64,000 nt of DNA from Smittia aterrima (GCA_033063855.1 CP093829.1:9620243-9684242), one strand, 5' to 3'. Counted from the first letter of the stretch, positions 25,616-36,991 are shown. A program made the numbers and translations. Notes: a model not told the origin generated them from the sequence alone.

Positions 25616-26439
25616 ATCAACTGATAACGCGTGTTGATACCTAAACCATGTCTTTCTTATCTTATCAAGAATGTTCTTTTTCCATTGTGGGCATTTAATT
25701 TCTCTACCGTTTTGAACGATACTCTTTCAAAGCGATGAGCAACAGCAATCACTGAAATTCATAAACTTAAGAAGGAAACTTTTAGGGAAGACCCGAAAAA
25801 TAAAACAAACACAAAAAAGTTAATTTATTGATTCAAAATGTTGTTGGCAAAATATTTTATTTCAGTAATAAAAAAACTTATTTACAATCTAATGAACTTT
25901 AAGCGAATTTTTTTTCTCACGGTCAATATATCGTTGCACTCACTTCCAGGTTCGATCGAACGAAAGTTGTGCAAGCGATGAATACGTTTCACAAAGCAAG
26001 TTTATTTAATTCATTCAGCTTACAGCACTTGCAAAGCAAAAAGCAGCTGAAGCCTTAAAAATATATCACGCGAAAAGAAAATTGCAGTGCAAAGCATGAT
26101 TCACTGGTTGAAGCGATTAAGATTTTTGTTTCTCTTTCTCTTCTTATTTCTTTAAAAAACAGATTGAAGTACATATGTTGGGGATTATCCGTAAAATTTG
26201 ACACAAATTAAGTTTGATCGCTTCTTAGCTACGACGAGTATTAGAATAAATAATTTTTATTTTGTTAAATTAATTTATGTTCTGGTTGAGTGACGACATT
26301 GATGAATGCGCCTCAAACCGGTTCTTTTTTGTGCTCTATCCTTTGTTTATGTTTGGTGTGGATCTTTTTGGTGTACAAACAACAAAATGGGCTCGCCATC
26401 GTGATTCATAGATTTTTGTGGAGATTTTTCTAGCTCAAT
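25616..26439. other. spacer after adenylate kinase 2
   Basis: 3' untranslated regions of AK2 (+) and the TRAIP-like gene (-), which converge here. AT-rich, no further gene seen. Confidence 0.5.
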
Positions 26440-26943
26440 TCACTTCAGGGTCGCTCGCCTCAACGGAACACTAAGTCGCTCATGATTTAGCATATTCTTT
26501 AAAGTATTGATCTCATGATCTTTGTCAGCGATCTCTTGCTGTAACTTTTCAAATTTCAGTTCAACATGTCCGAGCTCCTTTGTGATGTACTTGATGTATT
26601 TGTTTAAAGTATCCGTTCGCTTCTTCATTTGCGAGTTCTCCGGATTATCGTTCTGATTCTTCTTCTCTTGTGAAGATTCTTGCTGGGGGTCTTCGTTGCT
26701 TTTCAAATTAACGTTGAAAAAAACTTTATGAAAATCTTCTTGGCTTCGCATCACTGCGCGACATTCCGGGCAATTCTTTGATCGTTCTAGCCACTTGAGG
26801 ATACAGAATTTATGGAAAATGTGCCCGCAAAGTGAGCTATAAGCCTCATTACTGTTATTGGTCTCGGATGAGTTGAACGGAAGTCCTATTTCCTGCTTAG
26901 GATCAATCAAGTTGCAACAGCAAATCGAGCACAGAATCTCCAT
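26440..26943 (-). CDS. short TRAIP/nopo-like RING finger protein
   Basis: Single exon, 167 residues from the ATG at 26943 (MEILCSICC). A RING-H2-like domain occupies residues 1-65: CSIC, then an unusually long serine/asparagine-rich spacer, CGHIFHKFCILKWLERSKNCPEC. The CGHxFHxxCLxxWLxRSKxCPxCR pattern and the following FHKVFFNV are those of TRAIP (Drosophila no poles), a ubiquitin ligase acting in DNA damage and mitosis. Residues about 105-155 form a coiled coil (KYIKYITKELGHVELKFEKL). It stops there, whereas TRAIP proteins are well over 400 residues, so this is a shortened relative or paralogue. Head to head with PEX2, 226 bp between starts. Confidence 0.75.
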   Translation of the reverse strand: MEILCSICCCNLIDPKQEIGLPFNSSETNNSNEAYSSLCGHIFHKFCILKWLERSKNCPECRAVMRSQEDFHKVFFNVNLKSNEDPQQESSQEKKNQNDNPENSQMKKRTDTLNKYIKYITKELGHVELKFEKLQQEIADKDHEINTLKNMLNHERLSVPLRRATLK

Positions 26944-27169
26944 ACTCGAAGAGATTTTCACTTTAACTATCGAACTTTCTCAATTTTTTTAAGAACTTTT
27001 CACTTCTAACACGAATTTCAATTTTTAAATTTACTTCAGCGACTTGTTGTGCAAACCGTTGAAAATGTTTGTTGCAAGGGGGAGACGCTGTGATATTCAA
27101 TTGCACAAGGTGAAGCTGAGATTCGCTTCAATGTGTGTTGAAAGTTTCCGTGAAATAAAAAAGGTGAAA
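26944..27169. promoter_or_regulatory. shared TRAIP-like / PEX2 promoter region
   Basis: 226 bp between divergent start codons. An acceptor-like TTACTTCAG at 27031-27039 and an alternative in-frame ATG for PEX2 at 27065 make the exact 5' end of PEX2 uncertain. Confidence 0.4.
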
Positions 27170-28062
27170 ATGGAAAAATCTTATGTTTCTCGTGTAAACC
27201 AACTTGACGCTGATCTTCTCGACAAAGAGATTACAAAAATAATTCACGAGCAGCTGACGAATGTTTACAATGAATTGCCTCCTGGATTGCTAAGCAGATT
27301 TCAACCAGAAATTGATTGTTGTCTCAAGTCTATCGTTTGGATATGTTCGATTAACAAAAACAAATCAACCTTTGGTCAGCAAATTTTAGCGATCACATAT
27401 CAAGCTGATGAACTGACGAGAAACAAACGAATTCTTCATTATATGCTGACGATTGGTGCGAGCTACGCAAGAGATGTCAGCTCACTTAGACTCACCAACC
27501 ACCTGCTGATCCAAAACACAATTTCGTGGATCGAATGTTGCTTAAGAGTCTTCACTCTTCTCAACTTCTTTAGATTTCTTAAAGTTGGAGTTTATCCAAC
27601 GTTAGTTGATTATTGTCTACGATGGAGACACGTTTCCAAGACTGGAACGAGGATGAGAAATGTTGGATACGCTTACATGAACCGCGAACTTATTTGGACT
27701 GGATTTCTTGTAAGTTTAATAATTTCTCTGTTGACCTTCGTGACTAAATATTTTCTTTCCAGGAGTTGCTGAATGTCACAGTTCCTTTGATAAACCTTCA
27801 CGCTGTTAAAAGAAGAATTACTGGAATGTTAAAGCCAACAGTCGATCAACAACTTCATCAAAGGCAACAGCCAGTAATGAACATCGAAACTAAATGTGCA
27901 ATTTGCTCACAAAGACCTTCACTCCCTCATCACATTAACTGTCAACATGTGTTTTGCTATTTTTGTATAAAATCAAATGTTCTTGCTGATCCTAAATTTC
28001 AATGCCCGATTTGTGATTTTCCTGGTTCAGGAGAAATTTTACAATTGAAAATAAAATTATGA
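27170..28062 (+). CDS. Pex2: peroxin-2, peroxisomal RING-type ubiquitin ligase
   Basis: Exons 27170-27709 and 27763-28062, phase 0, 279 residues from the ATG in MEKSYVSRVNQLDADLL, which matches the family start RVxQLDAxELN. PEX2 is a membrane-embedded RING subunit of the peroxisomal export ligase (PEX2-PEX10-PEX12) that ubiquitinates the PEX5 receptor. Visible elements: LLSRFQPEIDCCL, SLRLTNHLLI, VGYAYMNRELIWTGFLELLN, two hydrophobic segments, and a C-terminal RING CAICSQRPSLPHHINC, HVFCYFC, CPIC. Its last 100 bp and the neighbouring HEATR6 3' end are partly copied at 30.24-30.37 kb (see the findings). Confidence 0.92.
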
Positions 28063-28075
28063 AAAATTATTTATT

Positions 28076-28160
28076 CATTTGTTAGTTTAAAGTTGATCAA
28101 CTCATGCACCGAGGCTTTGCAGTTGAAGTTCTTTAGATTTTTGATCGAATTAAAGGACGT
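28076..28160 (-). pseudogene. duplicated fragment of the HEATR6 3' end
   Basis: Sequence CGAGGCTTTGCAGTTGAAG and its flanks (28078-28160) repeat the last coding bases and 3' flank of HEATR6 at 30362-30475, including the shared TTGATCAACT start. It lies directly after PEX2 and has no open gene of its own, so it is a relic of the same junction found again at 30.24-30.48 kb. Confidence 0.75.
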
Positions 28161-28444
28161 TGCGGTTTCGTCGAAATATTTTTGATCTATAATTAATTTA
28201 TTTTTATTAAAGAATTTATTTATAAATTATAAATAAAATGAAGGCATTCGTTGTTTCATTTTCTAGGATTTTCGCTAATTAGTTTTCAGGTAAAAATTAA
28301 ATGAAAATTCTGACCGCTTCACTCATTTTGTTCTTAGCATTCGAAGAGGTAACATCAACTGTTCACAAATTTTTTCTTTCTGGAATTTTTATTTGAATTC
28401 TTCTTTTCTTTTTACTAAAAAGTTTTTAGCTAAAGATAAAGATT

Positions 28445-29932
28445 ATGGAGAGAAGCTTTACATCGATTCCAATTGTTAATAGCAAGGCAGAGGATGAAAC
28501 AAAAGCAGAAGAAACGGAAGCTTTGAGTGAAAAGTTTAAAAATTTAATCATCAAAGAATCTGAGATGACGAACATGGATCCATTGGAATATTTCTCACGT
28601 TTTCTCGGCATTCCTGAGATGATCTTAAAGCATTTTAATGGAAAAGACTTGATAACGACTTCAGAAGTCAGTCCAAGTTATTACAATTTCATCGCGTCGT
28701 CGAAATTTCTCATGAAGAAAATTGAATTTGTTTTTGATCGAGATATTGATTTAAACGGCAAAGAATTGGTTAGGATTCCAAAAGTCGGTAAAATTGATTA
28801 CAACTTCCTCGCTTCGTCGATAGATCTTATGAAAATTCAAATTGGGTTTCAAGATAAAAGTGCAACCCAGTTGGAAGATTTCAATTTGCTGAAGAACAGC
28901 TCGAGACTGTATCAGAACATTAAAATCAAACGATGGAAAGTGAATATAGAAGATGAAATTGGAAATCAAAGAGAAGTCGGCGACTACGTGACCGATTCAG
29001 AACTTGATTTCTTTTATAGTAAGGCTCACGAATGGAAAAATGTTTCACTCGCAAATATTAATTTTAGAAAGAAACTGGATTTGTGGAGATTGTTATCAGC
29101 AATCGAATCATCCGTACAAAAGATTTCGTCAGTTGATGATAACGTTCTTCCATTTGAGGATCCAGGAGAAACTTTCGAAGCTTTAAAGTTTCCAAAGCTT
29201 AAACAAGTTTTTGTTCGTCTTTACGACAACAGTTTTAGCGAAACTTTGACCAGATTTTTGTTAAACTCTGTTGCTGTCGAAGATCTTTATTTATTAGACT
29301 CTTCTGGTGAATTCGGCAAAGATATTTTAACAAAAATGCTCGAGAATTTTGATAAACTAGAAAGTCTTACAATTATTTCAAGAAACACTGATCAAATATT
29401 CGAAGATGAATCTTGGAAAAACTTCAAATTTAAGCTTAAGAGTTTGGCAATAAATTTCACTTATATCGGACCCCGTAATCTGCTCACAAACTTTCTGAAC
29501 TTCATTAAGTCACAAAGCGATCATCTCGAAAATTTATTGATACATTTATTCATTGAAGACAAAGAAACCTTCGACGTGATCATTACAATGCCAAAGTTGA
29601 AGCGTCTCTCCCTTTCGCATTATGTGGCTTTTTCCGAGAATGAAGTTCCAACAAATATATCAACCTCAATTACTGAGCTGACTTTACACAAACGTAATAA
29701 CGTTGTAAGTCTGAAATATTTATTAGATTCAATGCCGAAAGTGAAAACACTTTCACTCCAATCAATCGATGAAGAAGAATTTAAGATGTTGAAATCAATG
29801 AACAGAAAGTTTGAAAAATTGAGATTTTGTGAATTGAAAGGAGTTGACAAAAAGGAATTGGTAGAAATTATGACTGAGAATTATACTTTGCTTAAAACAG
29901 TCAAGTACAATGAAATTATGAAACCTTTTTAA
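28445..29932 (+). CDS. F-box / leucine-rich-repeat-like protein, copy 1
   Basis: 495 residues from the ATG at 28445. After an acidic N-terminus there is an F-box-like segment (about residues 50-90): LGIPEMILKHFNGKDLI, SEVSPSYYNFIASS. F-box proteins recruit substrates to SCF ubiquitin ligases via SKP1. The remainder repeats leucine-rich units such as FPKLKQVFVRL, LESLTII, MPKLKRLSLSHY and VKTLSLQSID, typical of degenerate LRRs. Two further copies lie at 38758 (broken) and 41808. A conserved leader precedes all three: TTCGAAGAG followed by a donor GTAACATC, then an acceptor TTTTTAG just before the start. In this copy the leader (28301-28348) would add in frame a hydrophobic start MKILTASLILFLAF; the other copies lack that ATG, so I treat it as untranslated. 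Confidence 0.8.
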   Translation: MERSFTSIPIVNSKAEDETKAEETEALSEKFKNLIIKESEMTNMDPLEYFSRFLGIPEMILKHFNGKDLITTSEVSPSYYNFIASSKFLMKKIEFVFDRDIDLNGKELVRIPKVGKIDYNFLASSIDLMKIQIGFQDKSATQLEDFNLLKNSSRLYQNIKIKRWKVNIEDEIGNQREVGDYVTDSELDFFYSKAHEWKNVSLANINFRKKLDLWRLLSAIESSVQKISSVDDNVLPFEDPGETFEALKFPKLKQVFVRLYDNSFSETLTRFLLNSVAVEDLYLLDSSGEFGKDILTKMLENFDKLESLTIISRNTDQIFEDESWKNFKFKLKSLAINFTYIGPRNLLTNFLNFIKSQSDHLENLLIHLFIEDKETFDVIITMPKLKRLSLSHYVAFSENEVPTNISTSITELTLHKRNNVVSLKYLLDSMPKVKTLSLQSIDEEEFKMLKSMNRKFEKLRFCELKGVDKKELVEIMTENYTLLKTVKYNEIMKPF

Positions 29933-30240
29933 TTTTTTGTTTCAAAATTTTTCAAAAGCAAATAAAATTATTTTTTCTTTTTAATAATTCTCTTTTTTTT
30001 GACTTGAGTTGGCTCTTTTCATTTTTCTTCGATTTTTGCGTCAGTTTTTTTTCCACGACGACTTGGTAACTTTGAGATTTGTAAACTTTTTTAAGCTAAA
30101 TAACTTTTTGTGCTAGATTACCAAGTACCAGCTTCTCGATAATTAATTAGGAAGCAGAAAATTTCAGAACAGTCGTCTCATCCTCAGATCGCATTCAATG
30201 ACAACCACAAAATAGTTTAATTGGAGTTATCAACATTCCA
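29933..30240. other. spacer after F-box copy 1
   Basis: AT-rich sequence with the F-box 3' end; no gene or clear repeat seen. Confidence 0.4.
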
Positions 30241-30370
30241 CTGATAAAGCTGCTATTCCTACAAAAAGTCGAATGTTCTTGCTGGTCCTAAGATTTGTAA
30301 TTTTCCTGATTCAGGTGAAATTTTTCAATTAAAAATTGACATTATGAAAATTTATTCTTTATTTGTTAAT
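30240..30370 (+). pseudogene. decayed duplicate of the PEX2 3' end
   Basis: This stretch resembles the last PEX2 coding bases: compare GAATGTTCTTGCTGGTCCTAA here with AATGTTCTTGCTGATCCTAA in PEX2, then TTTTCCTGATTCAGGTGAAAT versus TTTTCCTGGTTCAGGAGAAAT, and TTCAATTAAAAATTG. It lacks the middle of the RING finger and is not an open gene. It abuts the true HEATR6 3' end. Confidence 0.75.
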
Positions 30371-33300
30371 TCAAAATTGATCAACTGGTTGGAAACAAGA
30401 AATGAGAATTTCGATAGAATTTTTCTGCTCCGAGGCTTTGCAGTTGAAGTTCTTTAGACTTGTGATCGAGTTGAAGATCTTTCCTTGACATTCTGGTAGC
30501 CAGCGATTGAACACTCGATTCCAGTTTTGCTTTGTGATGTCGATTACTGGAAAAACTTCATTTTTCATCGGCACAATGTCTTCGATGGTTGAAATGTCGA
30601 TGAGATGACAGATCGACAAACAAATTTGATCTTGAAGAGTTTCGCGATGTTTGTATTCGTTAAAGTCTGTCATGTTGTTCGATTGTTCTAAAGCCTCGAG
30701 GAGACAGCTCCAGATATTTATGAAGTGCATTCCAAAGTTTTGACGAGTTGGGACTGTGAATGCTGTGCATGCGTTGATCCGAATCTTAAAGTTTGGCGAG
30801 GTACGAATTATATTGCAAAGTGCTGGGAAAACCAGATCTTGCCACTTAAACTTCAAACTTGGATCGAAGAAGATTTGACATTTCATAATTGACGAGAGCG
30901 AGTAGCAAACATTCCATTTCACTTTAACGCTGATGCAGTTGAGTAGCAAACCAAGCAAAGTGTGGATTGAACTCTCAAAGAGCATTAACCATGTTGGGTC
31001 TTTAAGATGCTCAGCTTTCAACAAAGATAACAAATTCCCTGTCGTTCTCACTCCATTCACTTTGACCCGATCGTTGTCCTTCATTGCTTCGATGCTTGTT
31101 TGAAAGATTTGTTTTAACAAATTTGGGTTGATCGAGTTTGTTTCTCGAATCAATAAAAGTGCATCGACGATATTTCCCAAAGAAAACGTCGCTTTAGTCC
31201 TTGTTAGAATGTTTGGGTCTTTAAGGATTCTGAGAATTGATTCAATTGTGTTCTCTATGAAGCACAAATCCTCTCGCATTGATGGGAAGATTACGTAAAC
31301 AGAAAGCGCTCGAATTGCTGAAGATCGAACCAAACCATCATCGTCGTAGCTGCATCCAGTGAGAACAGAAATTAAAAGAATTTGCTTCTGTCGATCGAGT
31401 TTCTCAAACACATGAACGCCAATGTTCGACAAAGCGTCACCAAGAGAAATTCGCAAAGATGCATATTCCCTGTTGTCTTGAATCTTTTCGATGACGCTCG
31501 GCAACATGTTCAGCCAAAATTCAACTGACAAATCCAAATCTTGTAAATGCTTTTTGTCTTGCGAGAGGTAAATGTTGATTGAGTTGCTGAGAATATCCAA
31601 AGTTCGGGCACTGAAGATCTGCTCGTTGGACGTTCTTTTAAATGCATTGGCCAGAGCAATCGAAATCGCTCGCTGATGATCTTTCAGAAGAATGAAGTGA
31701 GACGACAATGCACTCAAAATTCGAATACATTCGACTCTCACTGAAATTGTTGGCGATGGAGTCTTGTAGACACTTCCATAAACTCCGAGATTTTCCAAGA
31801 TTGTTTGAACGAACCACGAAATTTTAGCTGCATCTGGTTTTGCTTCAGAGTCTTCCTCGAATTCCACTTCAAAGTCTTCATCTTCAAACTCCAGATCGGC
31901 AAGCTCTTCATTGTTGTCTTGATTCAAAGTTTGAATGCCTTCATCGATTATTTTCCAACTGAATTCAAGTTTTGATCTAGGAATTTCCATCAACTCGTAG
32001 ATCTCTGGAGTGATTTCGGATATTGAAATTAAATTTCCCATCACAATAAGAGCACAAACCTTCACTGTCGGATCTCTATGCATCGTTAAGTGCTTGATAT
32101 ACTTGAAGAATCCTGTGACAATTCCAGTTTTTAATCGATGAAAGGGCGTCGAAGTGATTAAGATCGCAAGGCACTTAAGAATCTGAGCTAAAACTGTTAA
32201 ATCACCTTCTTTAATCAGTGCTTGAGTTAGTTTCTCGTAAGTGAAGGAAATCATATTTCCAAGCGTCACAGAGAAAGGAGTGAATGTCGCTGGAGCTTTC
32301 TCTTTGTTCTCTGCTTGCACCATGAACGGCTTTGAAAGCTTCAGCAGCTGAATTATCGTTTGAAGTGCAAGGATTTTGCAACGTGGAGAAGGATCCTTGT
32401 TAATGCAGTTGACTAAGATCGCAGATGAAGATTCTTCAGTTGAGAAAAGGCTGTGCCAGTATCCGAACATAATTTTCTTCTCGACAGTGATGGCAACAAC
32501 TTCGAGCAACGCCAAGGCTGCAAGTCTCAACTTTGTTTTCTTATGACGATTAGCAAACTCACGACTGTGCTCGTTATCTGAGAAGTCAGAGTCACTGGTG
32601 CGGTAGAGTGAATTCGATGGAGGCTGAACAAAGTTTGTTGCGTTCTCGGGAAATCCATAACTTCGATGAAATTCATCTTCAGGTTTCTTCTTTACAACTT
32701 TTCGGATCTTCCGAGTTTTCGGTTGAATTTGATTTCCTCTTCTTGTTTTGATTACAACTGGTTCCATGATTGCTTGCTGTGATGATGCAATCTTTGTTGG
32801 CTGCACAGCCGTGATGTCAGGAATCGAGAAGAGCATGAAGGACTTTCCGATGCCAACAAGTTCTCCAATGAATTCAGTTGAAAATTCCGATTCGATGTTG
32901 ATGACAAACTTGAGGCATTTGACTGAAAGTGTTGTTATAAGTATGAAATCGTTCTCTGGAAAGTCTTCTTGTTTGAGAGCAAAGATGAAGTTGATGAATA
33001 TTTTCCCGATTGCTTTAAAATCCTCATCGCAGGTCTCGAAAGCATCAGCTTCTGGAGATGCCAAATGGAACAGAATGTTTTCGATGCATGCCAAAGACGA
33101 TTTGTAGCATTCTTGAGGTGTGCTGTCGACTGATTGCGATTTCTGACTGTTTGTTGGATTGCGACTAATAAACTTGAAGAGAATTCCATTCGGCGTCAGC
33201 AACTTTGCGGCATGCTATCAAATGAAAGAGAAATATTAGAGAACAGACTTCTTCTTAGAGTTGATCAGTATTCTCACCTTCTGAACAGCAACCAGATTAG

Positions 33301-33673
33301 TTTTAAATAAAATGGACAGAGCATCGATGGCTTCGCAATAGAACAAATCATAATGATTCGTTTCACAGCACCTGAGAATCCATTCGATCGCTTTGTTTGA
33401 GATCGGCTGCGGCAACACAATCTTCTGCTTGCTGATGAGTTGTTTAATCAGAAGACAAGCTTTTGCGATGACATTAGCGTCTGAATTCGTTGGGATCTTC
33501 GGCAGTGAGTCAACAAATTGAACAATCGAATACGAATTCGTGATTTGCTGATTTTTAAAGTCGAGTCCATTCAATTCACTCAACAAAGAATTAAGTTCAC
33601 TTCCATCCTCGCAAACAAAGAGAAACTTAATCGAAAGACTATTAAATTGCTCGTCTAACGAAGCGAAATCCAT
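30371..33673 (-). CDS. HEATR6-like HEAT-repeat protein
   Basis: Two exons, 33673-33278 and 33214-30371, phase 0, 1079 residues. The start is the ATG in MDFASLDEQF. The protein is built of alpha-helical HEAT-like repeats throughout. Family marks of HEATR6 are the DPSPRCKILALQTIIQLL region, the TFTPFSVTLGNMI segment, LAQILKCLAILITSTPFHRLK and HRDPTVKVCALIVMGNL. A basic segment (KTRKIRKVVKKKPEDEFHRSYG, a possible nuclear signal, at about residues 295-320) and an acidic one (LADLEFEDEDFEVEFEEDSE, about 580) interrupt the repeats. Function of HEATR6 is poorly known (it is amplified in some human breast tumours). It is head to head with ZNF598, 148 bp between starts. Human HEATR6 is about 1180 residues. 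Confidence 0.85.
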
Positions 33674-33821
33674 TTCAGATGTTTTGCGGGTGGTTGTAAA
33701 CAAAGACTGCGTTCACTCAGAAAATTTTTTGCAATTTTTTTTTTCGACAAAAAAAGTTAACTGAACGAACTAAATAAAATCTTGAAAATTTCTCGTGAGA
33801 AACCATATTTAAAACGAAAGA
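33674..33821. promoter_or_regulatory. shared HEATR6 / ZNF598 promoter region
   Basis: Only 148 bp separate the divergent start codons. No TATA box is apparent. Both genes are housekeeping in type, so a bidirectional promoter is the simplest reading. Confidence 0.55.
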
Positions 33822-36598
33822 ATGGCTGATAAAGTACAAGATAGCAACCAACAAGAAATGCTGGAGAACGAGAACGCTTGTGTAGTTTGTTTCAAACAAG
33901 TTGTAATATTCTCGATTGGGTAAAAAAAATTAACTCGTCTCGTCACAACTTTTTCTGACATCAAAGCAAAATTTTAGATCCTGCAATCACGCTGTCTGCT
34001 ATGAGTGCTCGTCTCGTATGCGAGTACTCTGTCTTCAGAACGAGTGCACGATCTGTCGACAGGATTTGCCCAAGGTAAGCGTGCGAAGTTACATCGAGTT
34101 ATGAAATGTGCTTGAAATGAAATCTGATAAGAGAAAGCTAAATCAATTCTTGTCGACAGGTGATTTTCACTAAGACTGTGGCTCCATTCTCTGTGCTCGA
34201 TCGTGATCTACGCTCAGGACTTTACGAGAAGAAGTATCGCATTGCATTCGCTGATCTTGACATTCAGAAAGCCTTCTACCGGTTGCTGGAGAACCGATGC
34301 TCAGAGTGCGATCACACGCCCTTCATTGAATTCAGCAAATTGAAGGAACATGTCAGAAAAGTTCATGAACTATTCTTCTGTGAAATTTGTACAGAGAATC
34401 TCAAGATTTTCTCAAACGAACGTCGCGTTTACACGCGATCCCAACTAGCCACTCATCGACGTCTTGGCGATCCAGATGACAAGAGTCACAAAGGTCATCC
34501 GCGATGTGAATATTGCGAACTTCGTTACTTGGACAAGGACGAACTCTTTAGACATCTACGTCGAGAGCATTACTTTTGTCATTTGTGTGATGCTGATGGC
34601 GTGAATCTCTTTTATGGGTGAGTTCCTCAATTCCAAGTTGAAATTCCTGTTAACGTCAACAAAATATTTCCAGCGCAATAAACGAGATGCGAGATCACTT
34701 CAAGGCTGAACATTTTATGTGCGAAGAAGATGAATGCGTTGATGAACATATCAGTGCGGTTTTCCGCACAGAAATCGATTTGAAAGCTCACGTCGCAACA
34801 ATGCATTCTAAACACATGACCAAGTCCGATTTGAAACAAGCGAGAACTCTTGATTTGGAGTTTTCTTATGGACCAAGAGGCCGCGGAGGTGGAAGTGGCC
34901 AGGAATCATCGAGAGGCCATCGAATAAGAACTCACGATACACAACGAGAATTTGATCGTGTTCCAGAACAAACGATTGTACAACAACCGCCGATAAAAAT
35001 CGATTCTAAAAACGAAGAACAATTTCCATCGCTCGCTGGTCCTTCAGCATCAGCTTCAGTCCAACTATCGAACACAGTTCGTCACGTAACTTACGGAACT
35101 GCTGGACTTCTTCGTACAAAAGAGAATTTCCCTTCTTTAGGAGGAGCTCCAGTGACTGAAACTAGAAAAGCTCAAAGTCAACCAACTGGAAAAGGAAAGC
35201 AAGGCAAGATGCCGACCGCAAGTAGTTTGTTGAAGGGATCGGCTCCTAAAAACAACAATCGACCTCAATCATCTGCTCCATCAAGTGGAGGAGGTCACAA
35301 GCAAAACGCTTCAGATTTTCCCGCCTTATCGAATTCATCTTCGAACGCAAGTAGTTTCTTTAAATCTCCACCTCCTGCTGCTAAGCCTTCCGCACCAGTA
35401 AACAAACGACCAACTTCAGCTGCAACTAATCACGGCCAAAAAAAAGTCGTCAACGATTTTCCTGCCTTATCACAAAGCAATTCAAAGAAGAACAACAAAG
35501 TTGATCTAATGGAAGACATGGTTCTCCCGTCGAGTGTCAATAAAAATTTAGTTTCATCAAAGCATCGAGGACTAGTTGAAGACAATTACGTCTCGATGGC
35601 TTCACAAGTTTCTAAAGTTCAAACTGTTCAGCAAAAAGACGTTCAATCTGTGTCCAATGGGTTTGTTCAAAAGAACGTTCCAAAGTTGAACTCTGCTGAT
35701 AATTTCCCTACATTAGGTTCAGGTTCCTCTGATTCCTTTGGCTCTCCGCAATGGTTGACAGCGACAAGTAATTCTAAGTGGAAACCTGAACAGAAGAAAG
35801 GAAAGAAAGTTCACGAAATGCCTTCAAAAGATGAATTCAAACCAAAGAATTCAAATTCCGAAAAACCTCAAAAGAAAGAAGTTGAACAAGTGAAGAAAGT
35901 CGTCACCAATGGAATCGAGAAAGAAAAGCCAAAACCTAACAACAATAAGGAGAACAAGAAAGACAACAAATCAAACACCGAGACAATGCCTCCACCTGGA
36001 TTTTCGAACAACAATAATAATCAACAACCGAAGAAACCTCCTCCCGGCTTCAAAACCGTGAAGTCTCAAAGTGATTTCACTTATTTCCCTCCGACAAACG
36101 CCAGCAAACGAAATCAAGCTTTAGTCGGAGAGTTCCAAAAAGCTCTTAAGACTCACGAAACCATGCAAGAATTTCGTAACGTCTCGCAAATGTTCAGAGA
36201 CGGCGATTATTTTCCGAAAAGCTACTACGACACTTGCAAGTTTGTGTTGGGAGAATTCTTCGACACAATTTTCCCGGAGCTTCTAACCTTGCTGCCAGAC
36301 ATTGAAAAGCAACAGGTGAGAAAGATTGTCAGCTCAAAAAAAAATATCTTTTATTCATGAATATTTATTTTTTCAGAGTCTTTACGCTGTTTATTTAGAA
36401 GATACGAAGCAATCTGGGAGTTCTGGTGCTATATCGAAGAATGGCCACCAATCGACGAACTTTGAAGTTTGCATGACGTGCAAGCAAGTTTTGTTATCAA
36501 CCGATCTGTCTACGCATCTAGAATCGCACGTTCTTGAAAATAATTACCCGAGCTTGAGCTCACCCGCTGATAGGCCAACGGTTAAGCAAAGGAAATAG
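33822..36598 (+). CDS. Znf598: ZNF598-like E3 ubiquitin ligase of ribosome quality control
   Basis: Five exons: 33822-33919, 33978-34074, 34160-34617, 34674-36315 and 36377-36598, all frame-consistent, 838 residues. ZNF598 senses collided ribosomes and ubiquitinates 40S proteins. The N-terminal RING is CVVC, then SCNHAVCYEC and CTIC, split by two introns. C2H2-type fingers follow: CSECDHTPFIEFSKLKEHVRK, FFCEIC, CEYCELRYLDKDELFRHLR, CHLCD and FMCEED, HVATMHS, the standard order. The middle is long, disordered, Ser/Asn/Lys-rich, with repeated FPALSNSS-, FPALSQSN- and FPTLGSGS-like short motifs and a PPPGF repeat. The C-terminal part has a conserved helical region and a last CMTC-H-H finger. Confidence 0.92.
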
Positions 36599-36991
36599 AA
36601 AACCACCAAACGAGGTTGTGCGCTATGTCAAGGACTTTCTAAAGAAATTGTTTAAAAATTATATTATTGAGTAAAATAAATGAAATTACAAATTACCAGA
36701 GGAGATCCCTTCAACTCTTTCAATTTATCGGTTTGTGGTAAACAAACTGGACGTCATCACTGAAATGCTAAAGTTCTTCGTAACACAGAATATAAACAAA
36801 ATTCTAAATATAAAGATTCTTGAACCATTAGCACAGATTACTTCAATATTTGCCGATAATTTGCATAATTAATTAGATTTGTCGAAAACCAGTCGCCTCT
36901 TCCAACATCCTGGAAGTTTCATTAAAATTAAGAATTTTTGCCAGAAATCTTTCAGTCTTCTTGGAAAATCGAACGAGTAAAGAAAGTAAAA
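36599..36991. other. spacer before the 100-aa secreted gene
   Basis: ZNF598 3' region and upstream DNA of the next gene. It holds ATTTGCATAA (36859-36868), the reverse complement of the TTATGCAAAT element seen before cuticle genes. No TATA box is obvious. Confidence 0.4.
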
